From positions 186,001-250,000 of the forward strand of contig LWTM01000077.1 in assembly GCA_002101205.1 (NCBI GenBank): 64,000 nt of DNA. The letters run 5' to 3'. This document shows, piece by piece, positions 63,862 to 64,000 of the stretch. The stretch is from Cycloclasticus sp. symbiont of Poecilosclerida sp. N. Lineage in GTDB: Bacteria; Pseudomonadota; Gammaproteobacteria; Methylococcales; Cycloclasticaceae. Under the pieces are notes generated by a model. The model saw only the letters and a list, made by a program, of their open reading frames with translations, was not told where the DNA came from and searched no databases. Each line of letters begins with the position of its first letter. The stretch's first letter is position 1. The translations under genes were made by a program, and so were the position numbers.

Positions 63862-64000
63862 ATGCGAATTGAGAATAACGACACCATCACAGCTATAGCA
63901 ACGGCTAGAGGCCGTGGTGGCATTGGTGTTATTCGTGTCAGTGGCCCGCGCACGAACAAGATTTGTGAGCAAATCTTGGGCACTAAAATCCCTGCCAGAC
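63862..64000 (+). CDS. mnmE: tRNA modification GTPase MnmE (partial, runs off window)
   Basis: [40 protein letters not shown]. Confidence 0.93.
   Translation, partial: MRIENNDTITAIATARGRGGIGVIRVSGPRTNKICEQILGTKIPAR

Overview
The window is a gammaproteobacterial chromosome segment made mostly of dense, syntenic housekeeping genes: guaB/xseA, rho, purD-purH, fis-dusB-prmA, accC-accB-aroQ, dsbD, rpsB-tsf-pyrH-frr-uppS-cdsA-dxr-rseP-bamA-skp-lpxD-fabZ-lpxA-lpxB-rnhB-dnaE-accA-tilS, pyrG-kdsA-eno-ftsB-ispD-ispF-truD-uppP, surE-pcm-nlpD, cobS-cobC-cobT-cobU, and rpmH-rnpA-yidD-yidC-mnmE. The unusual material lies in three mobile-element scars. (1) A ~3.55-kb nested composite element (15910-19463) is flanked by an 8-bp direct repeat (CTACCTAG). 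Excising it in silico rejoins an ABM-type monooxygenase pseudogene. The element holds an internally deleted IS, group II intron RT, RAYT and IS21 remnants, and one intact AAA-ATPase/PD-(D/E)XK gene. (2) rpsB (ribosomal protein S2) has a C-terminal tail of six 30-bp tandem repeats. The tail ends at a stop codon supplied by the terminal inverted repeat of a ~98-bp MITE-like insertion, and the displaced ancestral tail is still readable downstream. (3) A degenerate integron-type integrase (catalytic Arg changed to Gln, internal deletion) is translationally coupled to a TauE/SafE permease, next to an IS21 istB remnant. Smaller points include an rnpA with no canonical start codon, no dnaA beside rpmH, and a phasin promoter with two PhaR-like TGCAnnGCA motifs. 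I did not find a convincing new multi-gene system. The best leads are the composite element with its AAA-ATPase cargo and the MITE-edited S2 tail. All identifications are by eye, with no database search.
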